64,000 bases of DNA from CAZWLY01 sp964634465 (GCA_964634465.1 CAZWLY010000001.1:186001-250000), one strand, 5' to 3'; shown: positions 15,821 to 27,597, numbered from the stretch's first letter. The notes: generated from the letters alone by a model not told the origin. A program made the numbers and translations.

Positions 15821-16870
15821 TCAACCGATCACCTCGCGCTCGGCGTAATGTCGCCGGTAGTAGTCCTGGTAGGCCCCGGTCTTGACCGAACGCCACCAGG
15901 CCTCGTTGGCCAGGTACCACTCCACCGTCCGCTTGAGGCCGTCGTCGAGATCGATCTCCGGACGCCAGCCCAGCCGCTCGGTGGTCCGCTCGAAGGCCAT
16001 GGCGTAGCGCCAGTCGTGGCCCAAGCGGTCGGTGACGAATTCGATCAGGGACAGATAGTCGTCCGCCGGGCGGCCGGTGGCCTCGGCCAGGGCGGCCATC
16101 AGCCGCCGGACCAGCTCCAGGTTGGACAGCTCCGAGGCGCCGCCGAAGTTGTAGATCTGGCCCGGTTGGCCGCGATAGAGGGCCGCCTCGACGCCCCGGC
16201 AGTGGTCATCGACGTGGATCCAGTCCCGGATGTTGGAGCCGTCGCCGTAGATGGGCAGGGCCTTGCCCTCCAGGGCGTTGGTCAGCATCAGCGGGATGAG
16301 CTTCTCCGGAAACTGGTAGGGGCCGTAGTTGTTGGAGCAGCGGGTGATGACCGCCGGCAGGCCATAGGTCTTGACGTAGCTCCTGACCAGAAGATCGGCC
16401 GCCGCCTTGCTGGCGGCGTAGGGGCTGTTGGGGGCCAGGTCGTTAGCCTCGGTGAACGGCGGGTCGTCGGCCCCCAGCGAGCCGTAGACCTCGTCGGTCG
16501 AGACCTGGACGAACATCCTGACCTCGTGGGCCAAGGCGGCGTCGAGGAGGGTGTGGACGCCGACGATGTTGGTCTCAATGAACTCCCTGGACGACTCGAT
16601 GGAACGATCGACGTGGGACTCGGCGGCCAGATTGACCACGGCGTCGATTCTTTCGCGGGCCATCAGCTCGGCCACGAACGGGCGGTCGCAGATGTCGCCC
16701 TTGACGAAACTCCAGTTGGACCGCCCCTCCACCGGCTTGAGATTTTCCAGGTTGCCGGCGTAGGTCAGCTTGTCCAACACCACGAACCGGTCCTTTGGGT
16801 GGCCGGTTACCAGGCGGATGACCAGGTTGGCCCCGATGAAGCCCGCGCCGCCGGTGACTAAGACGTTCAT
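15821..16870 (-). CDS. rfbB: dTDP-glucose 4,6-dehydratase
   Basis: 349 residues from MNVLVTGGAGFIGANLV, with GGGGAGG just upstream; an in-frame ATG at 16894 has no ribosome site. RmlB marks: NLAAESHVDRSIE, VQVSTDEVYGSLG, NSPYAASKAAADLLVRSYVKTYGLP (YAASK), RCSNNYGPYQFPEKLIPL and GDGSNIRDWIHVDDHC. Converts dTDP-glucose to dTDP-4-keto-6-deoxyglucose, the first committed step to dTDP-rhamnose. First gene of the leftward sugar operon, divergent from the threonine aldolase gene. Confidence 0.96.
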   Translation of the reverse strand: MNVLVTGGAGFIGANLVIRLVTGHPKDRFVVLDKLTYAGNLENLKPVEGRSNWSFVKGDICDRPFVAELMARERIDAVVNLAAESHVDRSIESSREFIETNIVGVHTLLDAALAHEVRMFVQVSTDEVYGSLGADDPPFTEANDLAPNSPYAASKAAADLLVRSYVKTYGLPAVITRCSNNYGPYQFPEKLIPLMLTNALEGKALPIYGDGSNIRDWIHVDDHCRGVEAALYRGQPGQIYNFGGASELSNLELVRRLMAALAEATGRPADDYLSLIEFVTDRLGHDWRYAMAFERTTERLGWRPEIDLDDGLKRTVEWYLANEAWWRSVKTGAYQDYYRRHYAEREVIG

Positions 16871-16935
16871 GATCCTCCCCGAATCCCGAGGCATTATGGC
16901 CGGGGCGGGGTCGATCTGTCAACCGGAGGTTGGTC

Positions 16936-16965
16936 TTGACAACCAAGGCGGCTTACGCCTAGGCT
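16936..16965 (+). promoter_or_regulatory. sigma70 promoter placing the transcript start at the ATG of the aldolase gene
   Basis: Perfect TTGACA (16936-16941), 18-bp spacer, TAGGCT (16960-16965), then CAAGTC and ATG. The usual 7-nt distance from the -10 end puts +1 on the A of the start codon, and no Shine-Dalgarno sequence is present. A leaderless mRNA is predicted. Confidence 0.6.
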
Positions 16966-16971
16966 CAAGTC

Positions 16972-18009
16972 ATGTATATAGATTTGAGAAGCGACACGGT
17001 GACCAAGCCCGACCGGGGCATGCGCCGGGCCATGGCCGAGGCGGAGGTCGGCGACGACGTCTTCGGCGAAGATCCCACGGTAAACAAGCTCCAGGACAAG
17101 GCGGCCGAACTGTTGGGCAAGGAGGCGGCCCTGTTCGTGCCCAGCGGGACCATGGCCAACCAGGTCTGCCTGAGGACCCTGACCCGACCGGGCGACGAGG
17201 TCATCTGCGACGTCCACGCCCACCTCTACCGCCACGAGGGCGCGGCCGGGGCGACGCTGTCCGGTCTGTCCTACTACCCGCTGGAGGGCGACCTGGGCCG
17301 GATTTCGGCCGAGCAGGTCGCTTCGGCCATCCAGCCGGACAACGTCCATTTTCCGGTCAGCCGGGTGGTCGCCGTGGAGAACACCCACAACCGGGGCAAC
17401 GGCTCGTTCTACGAACTCGAGTCCATTCGGGCCATCGCCGAGGTGGCCAAGGGAGCCGGGCTGCATCTCCATCTCGATGGGGCCCGGATGTTCCACGCCT
17501 GCCTGGCCGGCGGCTACTCGCCCCGGGAGCTGGCCGAGCCCTTCGACACCGTCTCGTTTTGCCTGTCCAAGGGGCTGGGCGCGCCGGTGGGCTCGATGGT
17601 CGTCACCACCAAGGAGCGGCTGCCGGCGGCCCTTCGGGCGCGCAAGCAGTTCGGCGGCGGCATGCGCCAGGCCGGGATTCTGGCCGCGGCCGGGCTCTAC
17701 GCCCTGGAACACAACCTGGACCGCCTGGCCGAAGACCACCACCGGGCCAAGCGGCTGGCTCTGGGCTTGGCCGAGTTGGCCGGGGTGAGGCTCGATCCGG
17801 ACGAGGTGGTGACCAACATCGTCATCTTCGACGTCTCGCCGTCGGGCATGACGCCGCTGGAGGTCGAGGCCGCCTTGGCCGAGGAGGGCGTCAAGGTCAT
17901 CCCCTTCGGGCCGAGCGCGCTGCGGGCGGTGACCCACCTCGACGTGGACGACGACGACATCGACCGGGCGCTTTCGGCCATGGCCAAGGTGTTGGGGAAT
18001 GCCAAGTAA
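16972..18009 (+). CDS. ltaE: Low-specificity L-threonine aldolase, PLP-dependent
   Basis: 345 residues, full length. Begins YIDLRSDTVTKP and GDDVFGEDPTVNKLQ, the family hallmark; FVPSGTMANQVCL binds the PLP phosphate; HLHLDGARMFHA contains the PLP-pyridine Asp; FCLSKGLGAPVGS contains the Schiff-base Lys. Cleaves threonine/allo-threonine to glycine and acetaldehyde; related beta-eliminating lyases share the fold. It appears to be read from a leaderless transcript. Its last 11 bp overlap the next gene. Confidence 0.92.
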   Translation: MYIDLRSDTVTKPDRGMRRAMAEAEVGDDVFGEDPTVNKLQDKAAELLGKEAALFVPSGTMANQVCLRTLTRPGDEVICDVHAHLYRHEGAAGATLSGLSYYPLEGDLGRISAEQVASAIQPDNVHFPVSRVVAVENTHNRGNGSFYELESIRAIAEVAKGAGLHLHLDGARMFHACLAGGYSPRELAEPFDTVSFCLSKGLGAPVGSMVVTTKERLPAALRARKQFGGGMRQAGILAAAGLYALEHNLDRLAEDHHRAKRLALGLAELAGVRLDPDEVVTNIVIFDVSPSGMTPLEVEAALAEEGVKVIPFGPSALRAVTHLDVDDDDIDRALSAMAKVLGNAK

Positions 18010-18562
18010 GGTCGTCGACCTCGAGCGATTTCGACTGACCAAGGCCGTGTGTCGGGTCGAAGGGATGTTCGAGGCCCGCTTCGGCGTCTCCCTCGGCCCG
18101 GAGACGACCCCGGCCGAGTTGCCCGATCGGGTGCTGGCCTTCCTCATCGAGGGCAAGGCCGCGGCCACCGAGTTCGTCCAGGACATGATCATCCGTCTCC
18201 TGGCCCTGGGCCGGGGGATCAGCTTCCACTATCTGGCCAAGCCGGACAAGATGGCCGTCTTGGACAGCTACTTCTTTCTCCTGGACCAGCTTCGCTTCGA
18301 GGCCATGCGGCGACTGGGCTGGGTGTCGTCCTACCCCGGCCAGGGCTTTCCGGTGGTTCTGATCGCCGTCGATCCGGACCTGGTCAAGTCTCAGGGCGGC
18401 CCGCTGGAGCTCTCCAGCGACCACCCGTCCTATCCCGAGTTCAGGCTCCGGCGGGATTTGGACGGCGAGGTGGTGGTCCGGCGGCTCATCCCCAAGGCCA
18501 TCGCCGCCTTTCAGGAGAAAGCCGGAACTAACGGCTCAGATGGCGAGCCGTCTCCCGCCTGA
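17999..18562 (+). CDS. Conserved-looking protein of unknown function downstream of ltaE
   Basis: 187 residues. The start ATG lies inside the last codons of ltaE, so translation is probably coupled. I do not recognise the family. The protein is globular in composition, with no signal peptide or clear membrane helix (DMIIRLLALGRGISFHYL is amphipathic). A regular strand/helix pattern is seen around FPVVLIAVDPDLVKSQGG. Its 3' end overlaps the convergent hydrolase gene by 35 bp. Codon use is the same as its neighbours. Confidence 0.7.
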   Translation: MPSKVVDLERFRLTKAVCRVEGMFEARFGVSLGPETTPAELPDRVLAFLIEGKAAATEFVQDMIIRLLALGRGISFHYLAKPDKMAVLDSYFFLLDQLRFEAMRRLGWVSSYPGQGFPVVLIAVDPDLVKSQGGPLELSSDHPSYPEFRLRRDLDGEVVVRRLIPKAIAAFQEKAGTNGSDGEPSPA

Positions 18563-19151
18563 TTAGATCCTCGAAGCCGAGAAAGAAGTGGTCGGCCTCA
18601 TCGATTCCGACCAGGACCGGCTGGCGGGGGCCGAACCCTTCTACCAGCGCGGCCAGTTGGTCGGGCGGGCAGAAGGCGTCCCGGCCGCCGTGGATGATCA
18701 GGCCCGGCGCAAGGGCGACGCCGGCCGGGTCGATGGCCAGCATTCCCACCGGCGGGGCGACCCAGATCTGATCGATGACCGGCCGGCGGCCGAAGTCCGC
18801 GGCCGCGGCCACCCAGGCGCCGAAGGAGTAACCGGCCACGACCAGCCGGTCGAGCCCCAGGCCGGAGAGGTGATCCAGCCCGGCCAACAGGTCTTCGGCC
18901 TCGCCCCGGCCGTGGTCGAAACCACCCGAGCTTCGGCCCACGCCCCGGAAGTTGAACCGGAGCGTGCTCCAGCCGGCCTCGGCTCCGGCTTGGACCAGAG
19001 CCTCGACCACGTTGTTGAGCATCGAGCCGCCGTAGAGGGGGTGGGGATGGGTGACGACGAGCCCGCCGGCCGGCTCGCCGGCCCGAAAGAGGAGCCCCTC
19101 CAGCCGCTGGGGCCCGTCGATGACGATCGCTTTTTCGTTCAGTCGCGCCAC
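18528..19151 (-). CDS. Alpha/beta hydrolase (YcjY/DLH-like, carboxyl-esterase fold)
   Basis: 207 residues from a GTG at 19151, preceded by AAGGAAG and overlapping the end of the upstream lipoprotein gene by 13 bp. The fold is evident: THPHPLYGGSMLNNVV, FNFRGVGRSSGGFDHG, nucleophile elbow VAGYSFGAW (Ser near residue 98), IIHGGRDAFCPP (acid Asp) and DEADHFFLGFE (His). The HPHPLYGG start is typical of small cytoplasmic hydrolases of unknown substrate. The much longer open frame upstream is only a shadow of the lipoprotein gene. Confidence 0.85.
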   Translation of the reverse strand: MARLNEKAIVIDGPQRLEGLLFRAGEPAGGLVVTHPHPLYGGSMLNNVVEALVQAGAEAGWSTLRFNFRGVGRSSGGFDHGRGEAEDLLAGLDHLSGLGLDRLVVAGYSFGAWVAAAADFGRRPVIDQIWVAPPVGMLAIDPAGVALAPGLIIHGGRDAFCPPDQLAALVEGFGPRQPVLVGIDEADHFFLGFEDLIRRETARHLSR

Positions 19152-20296
19152 GTTACGATCACTTCCTTGTTCGGTTTGGGGATGGCGTAGAACCTGGCCG
19201 TAATCATCTTCTCCGGCGCCGGCCGGTTGGCCGCGCTGGCCTGATCCTGCCCGGGCCAGGCCGGGGTCAACTCCTTGGGTTTGAGGCACGAGCGGCCGAT
19301 GATCGCTTCCAATCGCTCGCCCCGATCGACCACCTTCTCCAACCCGACCCGACAACCGCCCCGGCCGGTTTCGGAGGTGACGACGAGGACGCTCTCCCGG
19401 CCGAAGTCTATGGCCGGCGGCCGGCCGGGATAGGTCGGGTCCACGGCCCGGATCTCGGCCAGGAAATCGGCCTCGTTGTCGATCACCGCCGCCCGGCGGC
19501 GGCCGATTTTGGGCCGAAGGCGCTTTATCTCGATCGGTCGGGCCTGGACGAGCAGGCTCCGACCCGGCGGGCCGTCGCGGTGGCGCAGATACTCGGCCGG
19601 GGCCTTCTCGACCATGAAGGCGACCACCTCGTTGACCGCCAGTCTCAAGACTCGTTCCGTGGCCGTGCCCGAAAAGCCGCCCAGGACGACCGGTATGTCC
19701 AGGTCGCGGATGTAGATCAGAACCCCGCCCCCGAAGTCGTAGCTCTCCGCCTCCACCGCCCCCTGGGCCACCACCCGGCCGGTGGCGGCGTCCAGGATCT
19801 TCAGTTCCAGGGCCAGCTCGGCCTCCAGGTAGGAGGCGGCGATCAACGGGAAGTCCTTCATCTGGGTTCGGGCGTAGACCGAACCGCCCAGGGTGACCAG
19901 GCCCAGAATGAAACCGCCCGCGCCCAGATGGTCCGGGCTGAAGGCGGTGATCTCGCCGGTCAGGATGAGCTCGGCGCCCAACAGGCGGGCCTGTTCCTCG
20001 AGGAGCTTTTGCTCCCTGGCCGCCTCGTCCAGCGCCTCGCGGTCCAGCAGGATGAACCGGTCGGCGGCGAAGAGGGCCGAGGTGACCATGTCGGCCAACC
20101 CCTCGGCCAGCCGGTTGGAGGCATTGGCCGCCTTGCTCTTGAACGGAGCCACCACCAGCCGGGCCCTGGGCCCGGTGTAGGGCTCGGCCGGTCGGGCCGG
20201 TTTGATCTGGCGGGCGCTCGGCGCGCAGCCAGCCATGAGGGCCAAGACGACCAGCCAGAGCACAGGAGGGACCAGGCGCGGGAGGGTCTTTTTCAT
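19139..20296 (-). CDS. CsgG-like lipoprotein
   Basis: 385 residues from MKKTLPRL. Lipoprotein signal peptide with lipobox LMAG-C (Cys near residue 24). The following region (RLVVAPFKSKAANASNRLAEGLADMVTSALFAADRFILLDREALDEAAREQ) matches the start of CsgG/Curli-transport and related outer-membrane lipoproteins, including LLGAELILTGEITAFSP and the FGGGVLIYIRDLD strand. True CsgG is shorter (~277) and forms the curli pore. Here an extra C-terminal ~150 residues of unknown fold are present and no curli genes are nearby, so a general envelope role is more likely. Confidence 0.7.
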   Translation of the reverse strand: MKKTLPRLVPPVLWLVVLALMAGCAPSARQIKPARPAEPYTGPRARLVVAPFKSKAANASNRLAEGLADMVTSALFAADRFILLDREALDEAAREQKLLEEQARLLGAELILTGEITAFSPDHLGAGGFILGLVTLGGSVYARTQMKDFPLIAASYLEAELALELKILDAATGRVVAQGAVEAESYDFGGGVLIYIRDLDIPVVLGGFSGTATERVLRLAVNEVVAFMVEKAPAEYLRHRDGPPGRSLLVQARPIEIKRLRPKIGRRRAAVIDNEADFLAEIRAVDPTYPGRPPAIDFGRESVLVVTSETGRGGCRVGLEKVVDRGERLEAIIGRSCLKPKELTPAWPGQDQASAANRPAPEKMITARFYAIPKPNKEVIVTWRD

Positions 20297-20370
20297 GGCC
20301 CAATAAAGGTAGCCCAAAAGCGCGGCCGCGGGCAACAGCCATCTTTTCAGGAATATTTGGCCCTCGCAGG

Positions 20371-20473
20371 AGGGCATTCCACGTCGCTCGCGGCGAAGAA
20401 GAACGACTCCGCATTTGCCGCCGATATCCCGCCGTTTGCGGCGGGGTTGTTCATTCCCCCCGGGGGAGTTCAT
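20371..20473 (-). repeat. Dispersed intergenic repeat, copy 2
   Basis: Minus strand from 20454: ATGAACAAC, hairpin CCCGCCGC-AAA-CGGCGGG, GCGGCAAATGCGGAGTCG, TTCTTCTTCGCCGCGAGC. Close match to copies 3-5 through the core. The reading frame from the ATG runs 35 codons to a stop at 20347. It lies in the leader region between the CsgG-like gene and the yqeY promoter. The extra ATGAACTCCCCCGGGG at 20458-20473 belongs to the flank. Confidence 0.8.
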
Positions 20474-20491
20474 TTAAGCGCCATTGGGGCC

Positions 20492-20519
20492 TTGACAGGG
20501 CGGGGTCCAATGGTAAAAA
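20492..20519 (+). promoter_or_regulatory. sigma70 promoter of the yqeY-mutS2-dnaG operon
   Basis: Perfect TTGACA (20492-20497), 16-bp spacer, TAAAAA(T) (20514-20519). It gives a leader of about 107 nt before the yqeY start. The region from 20297 to 20632 contains no gene apart from repeat copy 2 and this promoter. Confidence 0.6.
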
Positions 20520-20632
20520 TTTGAACAACCGGACAGGCGTGAGGTTGCGAAGAATATTTGTTGCCGAATCGGCGGTCGCTCTCGACCGAGAGGGCGGCTA
20601 CGTCTGTCTTTTTTTTGTGACGGAGGCGATCC

Positions 20633-21082
20633 ATGTCTATTTTGGAACGGATTGAGGCGGATTTCAAGGACGCCTTCAAGGCCCGCCGGCAAGACGAGAT
20701 TTCAACGCTGAGGATGGTTCGCTCGGCCCTCAAGGTCAAGGAGAAGGAGAAGGGCGTCGAGCTGGACGACAAGACGGTCACGGCCGTAATCAAGACCCTG
20801 GCCAAGCAGCGCCAGGACGCGGCCGAGCAGTACCGCCAGGGCGGCCGCGACGACCTGGTGGCCAAGGAGGAGGCAGAACTCGAGATCCTGTCGGCCTACC
20901 TGCCCGAAGAGGTGGACGAGGCGACCATCCGTGAGGTCGTCGGCGGGGTCATCGCCGAGTTGGGCGCCTCCAGCATGAAGGACATGGGCCGGGTGATGAA
21001 AGAGTCGCTGGCCAAGCTGGGCGCCGGCGCCGACGGCAAGACGGTCAACACCATCGCCAAGGAGCTGCTCCAGGGTGGTTGA
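20633..21082 (+). CDS. yqeY: GatB/YqeY domain protein
   Basis: 149 residues, typical length. Begins MSILERIEADFKDAFKARRQDEISTLRMVRSALK; the tail AELGASSMKDMGRVMKESLAKLGAGADGKTVNTIAKELL is the family signature. YqeY resembles the tail domain of GatB and binds tRNA-related partners in amidotransferase metabolism, but its own role is not settled. GGAGG lies 7 nt before the ATG. Its stop overlaps the mutS2 start (TGATG). It often neighbours dnaG and rpoD in bacteria, as here. Confidence 0.93.
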   Translation: MSILERIEADFKDAFKARRQDEISTLRMVRSALKVKEKEKGVELDDKTVTAVIKTLAKQRQDAAEQYRQGGRDDLVAKEEAELEILSAYLPEEVDEATIREVVGGVIAELGASSMKDMGRVMKESLAKLGAGADGKTVNTIAKELLQGG

Positions 21083-23433
21083 TGGATAGCCACACCCTCC
21101 GCGTTCTGGAATTCGGCGAGGTGCTCGAGGCGACGGCCTCGCTGGCCGCCACGCCGCTGGGGGCGGCCGCCGTTTCGGCCCTGGCCCCCATCGCCGACCG
21201 GCGGCGGCTCGATGAAGAGCTGGACCGCCTGGAGGAGATGGTCCGCTTTCTCGCCGTCGAGCCCGGCCTGGATATGAGCGGGCTCAACGACATCGAGCCG
21301 TTCCTGCCCCGGATCGAGGCCGAGGGCGCTTTCCTCGATCCCGAGGAACTGGAGACGATCCACCGGACCGTGGCCTGCCTGGCGCGCCTCAAGGGACGGC
21401 TGGAGGCCGCGGCCGAGCGCTGCCCGCTCCTGGCCGAGATGGGCTCGCGTCTGGGCGAGCACCGGGAGCTGCTGGCCGCCTTCAGGAAGACTTTCGGACC
21501 CGGCCTGACCATCGCCGATTCGGCCAGCCCGGAGCTCAAGCGCATCCGGCGGCGACTGACCGGCCTCAAGGACTCCATCCGAGCCGAGCTGGAGACGATC
21601 ATCTCGGCCAAACGATCCCAGGGGCTGTTACAGGACGAGATCATCACCCAGCGCTCGGGCCGCTTCGTGTTGCCGGTCAAATCCAGCCGCCAGGGAGATC
21701 TGAGCGGCATCATCCACGACTCCTCGGCCTCGCGCCAGACGGTCTACATGGAGCCGCTGGCCGTGACCGGGCTCAACAACCAACTTGGTTTGATGACGGC
21801 CGAGGAGCGGCGGGAGGTGGTCCGGATCCTGACCCGGCTGACCGAGATGATCCGGCCGCTCGTCCCGGAGTTGACCGCCCAGATCGAACTGGCCGCCGAG
21901 CTGGACAGCCTCCAAGCCCGGGCCCGCTTCGCCGCCCGTTTGAAGGCGGTCAAGCCCGAGCTGGACGACGAGGGCCGGTTGGAGCTCAAGGCCGCCCGCC
22001 ACCCGTTGTTGATCCTGGGCCCGGGCGAAGCCGTGCCGGTGGACCTGGCCTTTCCCGAGGACCGCTCGATCCTGATCGTCTCCGGCCCCAACGCCGGCGG
22101 CAAGACGGTCGCCCTGAAGACCATGGGCCTGTTGTGCGTGATGGCCCACAGCGGGTTCTTCGTTCCGGCCGCCGAGGGCTCCCGGCTGCCCTTTTTGTCC
22201 GGCCTGGCCGCCTCCATCGGCGACGACCAGGCCATCGCCGCCGGCGAATCGACCTTCTCGGCCCGGCTGGGTTGGCTGAAACGGGTTTTGGACGAGGCCG
22301 GAGAGGGCTGGCTGGTCTTGATCGACGAACTGGGCGGCGGCACCGATCCGGCCGAGGGCGCGGCCTTGGGCCTGGCCGCCCTGGACCGGCTGGCCGACCA
22401 GGGGGCCAAGGTGCTGGCGACGACCCACTTGAATTTCATCAAGGCCTGGGCCGCCGCCAACGAGCGGGCCCTGAACGCCTCGGTCCTCATCGACCAGGAC
22501 AGCCGGCGGCCGACCTACGAGCTGGCCTACGGCCGGCCGGGGTTGAGCAACGCCTTTGAAATGGCCGACTCGGTGGGGCTGGACAGGGAACTGACCGCTC
22601 GGGCCCGCCGCTACCTGGGCGGCGAGGAGGAGCGGTTCAAGACGATCCTGACCGAGCTGACCCGACTGGACGACGATCATCGCCGGGCCCGGGCCGAGAT
22701 CGAGGCCGAGAGGCGGAAGCTCGAGGCCCGGCAGGCGGAGGCGAAGCGTTTGCGCCGGGCCCTCGAGCGCGATCGGGAACGTCTGATCGAGGAGGAGCGG
22801 GCCAGGCTCAACGAGATGCTGGCCAAGGCCGAGGCCGCCCTGGAGCGCATCCTGGCCCGGGCCGACACCGATGACGTCCGGGCGCGCGACCGGGCCAAGT
22901 ATCGGTTTTACGGCGAAAAGAGCCGACTCAAAGCCGCCTTCGGCCCGGCGCCGGGGCGACCGGAAACGCCCCCCGCGAGCGGTTTCAAGGCCGGTCAGGC
23001 GGTCAAGGTGGCCGGGTTTGCCCAGCCCGGCGTGGTCGAGGCCGACGCGCCGCCGGGGCGCAAGGTCAAGGTCCGGCTGGCCGGCGGGATGCGGGTCACG
23101 ACCGATCCGGCCGAGGTCGCCCCGACCGCCGCCCCGCCCGAAGACCGGCGGCCTCGGGCGACGGTGGGGCCCGGTCCGAGCCGATCGTCGCTGCGGCCCG
23201 AGATAAAGATCATCGGGCTCAGGGTCGATGAGGCCCTGCCGGTGGTCGATAAGGCCCTGGACGACGCCCTGCTGTCCGGCGTGGACAAGCTGGCCATCGT
23301 TCACGGCGTGGGCACCGGCGCGCTCAGAAGCGCGGTTCGCGAGTTTCTGGCTGGCCACCCCCGGGTCAGGTGCTTCGGCTCGGCCCCGGGGATCCAGGGC
23401 CCGGCCGTAACCGAGGTCGAATTGAGGGCTTAG
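21082..23433 (+). CDS. mutS2: Endonuclease MutS2 / ribosome rescue ATPase
   Basis: 783 residues. The N-terminal helical core runs to ~300; the ATPase follows with Walker A GPNAGGKT (~336-343), Walker B LVLIDELGGGTDPAEGAALGLA and STFSARLGWLKRVL (signature helix). A charged coiled coil (about 500-610) leads to the C-terminal Smr nuclease domain (IIGLRVDEALPVVDKALDDA ... IVHGVGTGALRSAVREFL). MutS2 suppresses recombination and, in Bacillus, splits collided ribosomes. The LDLR motif of the Smr domain reads IIGLR here. ATG chosen; a TTG one codon earlier is possible. Confidence 0.94.
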   Translation: MDSHTLRVLEFGEVLEATASLAATPLGAAAVSALAPIADRRRLDEELDRLEEMVRFLAVEPGLDMSGLNDIEPFLPRIEAEGAFLDPEELETIHRTVACLARLKGRLEAAAERCPLLAEMGSRLGEHRELLAAFRKTFGPGLTIADSASPELKRIRRRLTGLKDSIRAELETIISAKRSQGLLQDEIITQRSGRFVLPVKSSRQGDLSGIIHDSSASRQTVYMEPLAVTGLNNQLGLMTAEERREVVRILTRLTEMIRPLVPELTAQIELAAELDSLQARARFAARLKAVKPELDDEGRLELKAARHPLLILGPGEAVPVDLAFPEDRSILIVSGPNAGGKTVALKTMGLLCVMAHSGFFVPAAEGSRLPFLSGLAASIGDDQAIAAGESTFSARLGWLKRVLDEAGEGWLVLIDELGGGTDPAEGAALGLAALDRLADQGAKVLATTHLNFIKAWAAANERALNASVLIDQDSRRPTYELAYGRPGLSNAFEMADSVGLDRELTARARRYLGGEEERFKTILTELTRLDDDHRRARAEIEAERRKLEARQAEAKRLRRALERDRERLIEEERARLNEMLAKAEAALERILARADTDDVRARDRAKYRFYGEKSRLKAAFGPAPGRPETPPASGFKAGQAVKVAGFAQPGVVEADAPPGRKVKVRLAGGMRVTTDPAEVAPTAAPPEDRRPRATVGPGPSRSSLRPEIKIIGLRVDEALPVVDKALDDALLSGVDKLAIVHGVGTGALRSAVREFLAGHPRVRCFGSAPGIQGPAVTEVELRA

Positions 23434-23441
23434 GAAGGACT

Positions 23442-25178
23442 ATGCCGCCGTTTCCCGAAGACAAGATCGACGAGGTCCGCCAGGCGGCCGACATAGTCGA
23501 GGTCATCGGACGCTACGTCGAGCTGAAGCAACAGGGCCGCCTGTTCAAGGGCCTGTGTCCTTTCCACGCCGAGAAGACGCCCTCGTTCACGGTCAATCCG
23601 GAGCGGCGGATATTCAAGTGCTTCGGCTGCGGTGAGGGAGGCAACGTCTTTACTTTCTTGATGAAACACGCCGGGATGACTTTTCCCGAGGCGGTTCGCG
23701 ACCTGGCCCGGAGCTACCACATCGAGCTGCCCCGGCCCAAGGCCACTCCCGAGGAGACCCGGCGACTCAAGGCCAGGGAGGGCGTGTTGGCCGTCTGCCG
23801 CCAGGCGGCCGAGTTCTACGCCGCCAACCTGAGCTCGCAGAGAGGAGTCGAGGCCAGAACGTATCTGAAAAAACGCGGCATACCCGCCGAGGTCGTGGAG
23901 CGCTACGGCCTGGGGTGGATCGACGATCGTTGGGACGGCCTGATAAACGAGATGCGCCGCCGGGGCGTCAGCCCGGCCCGGGTGGCCGAGGCCGGCCTGG
24001 CCGTCCCCAGAAAGGGCGGCGGAGGCTACTACGACCGCTTCCGGGGCCGGCTGATGATCCCCATCCGCGACGGGCGGGGGCGGGTGGTCGCCTTCGGCGG
24101 CCGGGCCCTGACCGACGAGGTGGAGCCCAAGTATTTGAACTCGCCCGAGACGTCGGTCTTCAAGAAGGGCCGGCTGCTCTACGGCCTCTACGAGGCCAGG
24201 GACGCCGTCCGCCGGGCCCGGCGGGTGGTGGTGGTCGAGGGTTACTTCGACTGCCTGGCTCTGGCCTCGGCCGGGCTGGAGTACGCCGTGGCCACCATGG
24301 GCACGGCGCTGACCGACCGACAGATCGGCCAACTGCGCGGCCTGCACGCGGAGGTGATCCTGGTCTACGACGCCGACGAGGCCGGATTGAAAGCGGCCCT
24401 GCGGGCTCAAGAACTCTTTACGAAACATGAGGTATCGGCTAAAATATTAAGTTTGCCCGAGGGACAAGACCCGGACGATTTCGTCCGGGCCAACGGCTTG
24501 GCGGCCTTCGAGGCGCTCTTGGAGAACGCGCAGCCCATGGTCGCCTTTGCCGTCGATCGGCTTTTGGACAGGCCGCTGTCGACTCCCGAGGACAAGGGCG
24601 CGGCCTTGAAGGATTTGGCGCCGGTCCTGGGGCGGATCGCCTTGCCGGTGGAGCAGGCCGCCTACGTCCAGATCGTGGCCGCCCGCTTGGGCGTGGACCA
24701 GGCGGCGGTGATGGCCGGGCTTACCCGCGGCGGGCGAAAGGCGGATCTGGCCCGGCGGCTGGTCGGCCGGCGGGACAAGGGCGATCGGGACCAGGGGTTC
24801 GTGGCCGCCCTGATAAACGACCCGGACTGCTGCCGGGCGCTCATGGAGGCCGGCCTGGACGAAGTGCTCAGGGACCCGGTTTGCAAGCGGGTGGCCGAGG
24901 CGGCCTTCAGGGCCAGTCGGGCCGGGGAGCCGCTGGACGCGGCGGCGCTCATGGACCGGTTGGACGCCGAGGGGGCCGAGTTGGTCGCCCGGCTGGTTTG
25001 GGAGGACGGCCGTCGGCCCACGCCCGAGTATCGGGCCGAGATGCTGGCCGCCCTCGAGAGGCTGAAACGTAAGTTGACGGTCCAGGACATCGTGGACCAA
25101 ATCGCGGCCGCCGAGGCGGCCGGTGACGAAGATAAAGTTATGCGGCTGCTGGCCCTGAGAAGGGCTTTGGATCGTTAG
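23442..25178 (+). CDS. dnaG: DNA primase
   Basis: 578 residues from MPPFPEDKIDEVRQAADIVEV. CHC2 zinc finger C39-x2-H42-x17-C60-x2-C63; RNA polymerase core with the TOPRIM acidic residues (VVVVEGYFDCLAL, then VILVYDADEAGLKAALRAQE); C-terminal DnaB-binding helical domain from about 450. Makes RNA primers at the fork. The ATG is 8 bp after mutS2 with GGAAGG upstream; a longer frame through the end of mutS2 is not needed. Followed by rpoD after 41 bp. Confidence 0.96.
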   Translation: MPPFPEDKIDEVRQAADIVEVIGRYVELKQQGRLFKGLCPFHAEKTPSFTVNPERRIFKCFGCGEGGNVFTFLMKHAGMTFPEAVRDLARSYHIELPRPKATPEETRRLKAREGVLAVCRQAAEFYAANLSSQRGVEARTYLKKRGIPAEVVERYGLGWIDDRWDGLINEMRRRGVSPARVAEAGLAVPRKGGGGYYDRFRGRLMIPIRDGRGRVVAFGGRALTDEVEPKYLNSPETSVFKKGRLLYGLYEARDAVRRARRVVVVEGYFDCLALASAGLEYAVATMGTALTDRQIGQLRGLHAEVILVYDADEAGLKAALRAQELFTKHEVSAKILSLPEGQDPDDFVRANGLAAFEALLENAQPMVAFAVDRLLDRPLSTPEDKGAALKDLAPVLGRIALPVEQAAYVQIVAARLGVDQAAVMAGLTRGGRKADLARRLVGRRDKGDRDQGFVAALINDPDCCRALMEAGLDEVLRDPVCKRVAEAAFRASRAGEPLDAAALMDRLDAEGAELVARLVWEDGRRPTPEYRAEMLAALERLKRKLTVQDIVDQIAAAEAAGDEDKVMRLLALRRALDR

Positions 25179-25219
25179 TTGCAACCAAGCGATTCACCTA
25201 GCCAGGGGAAGAATGCCAT

Positions 25220-27568
<2,349 letters not shown>

Positions 27569-27597
27569 TCGGAGCGCCGGCCGGGGCCGGTTTTGCC

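Noticed and set aside
20297..20473. Longer start for the CsgG-like lipoprotein at 20473 (MNSPGGNEQPRRK...)
   Set aside because: The extra 59 codons run through repeat copy 2 in a different frame from its conserved one, and would bury the lipoprotein signal peptide that starts at 20296.
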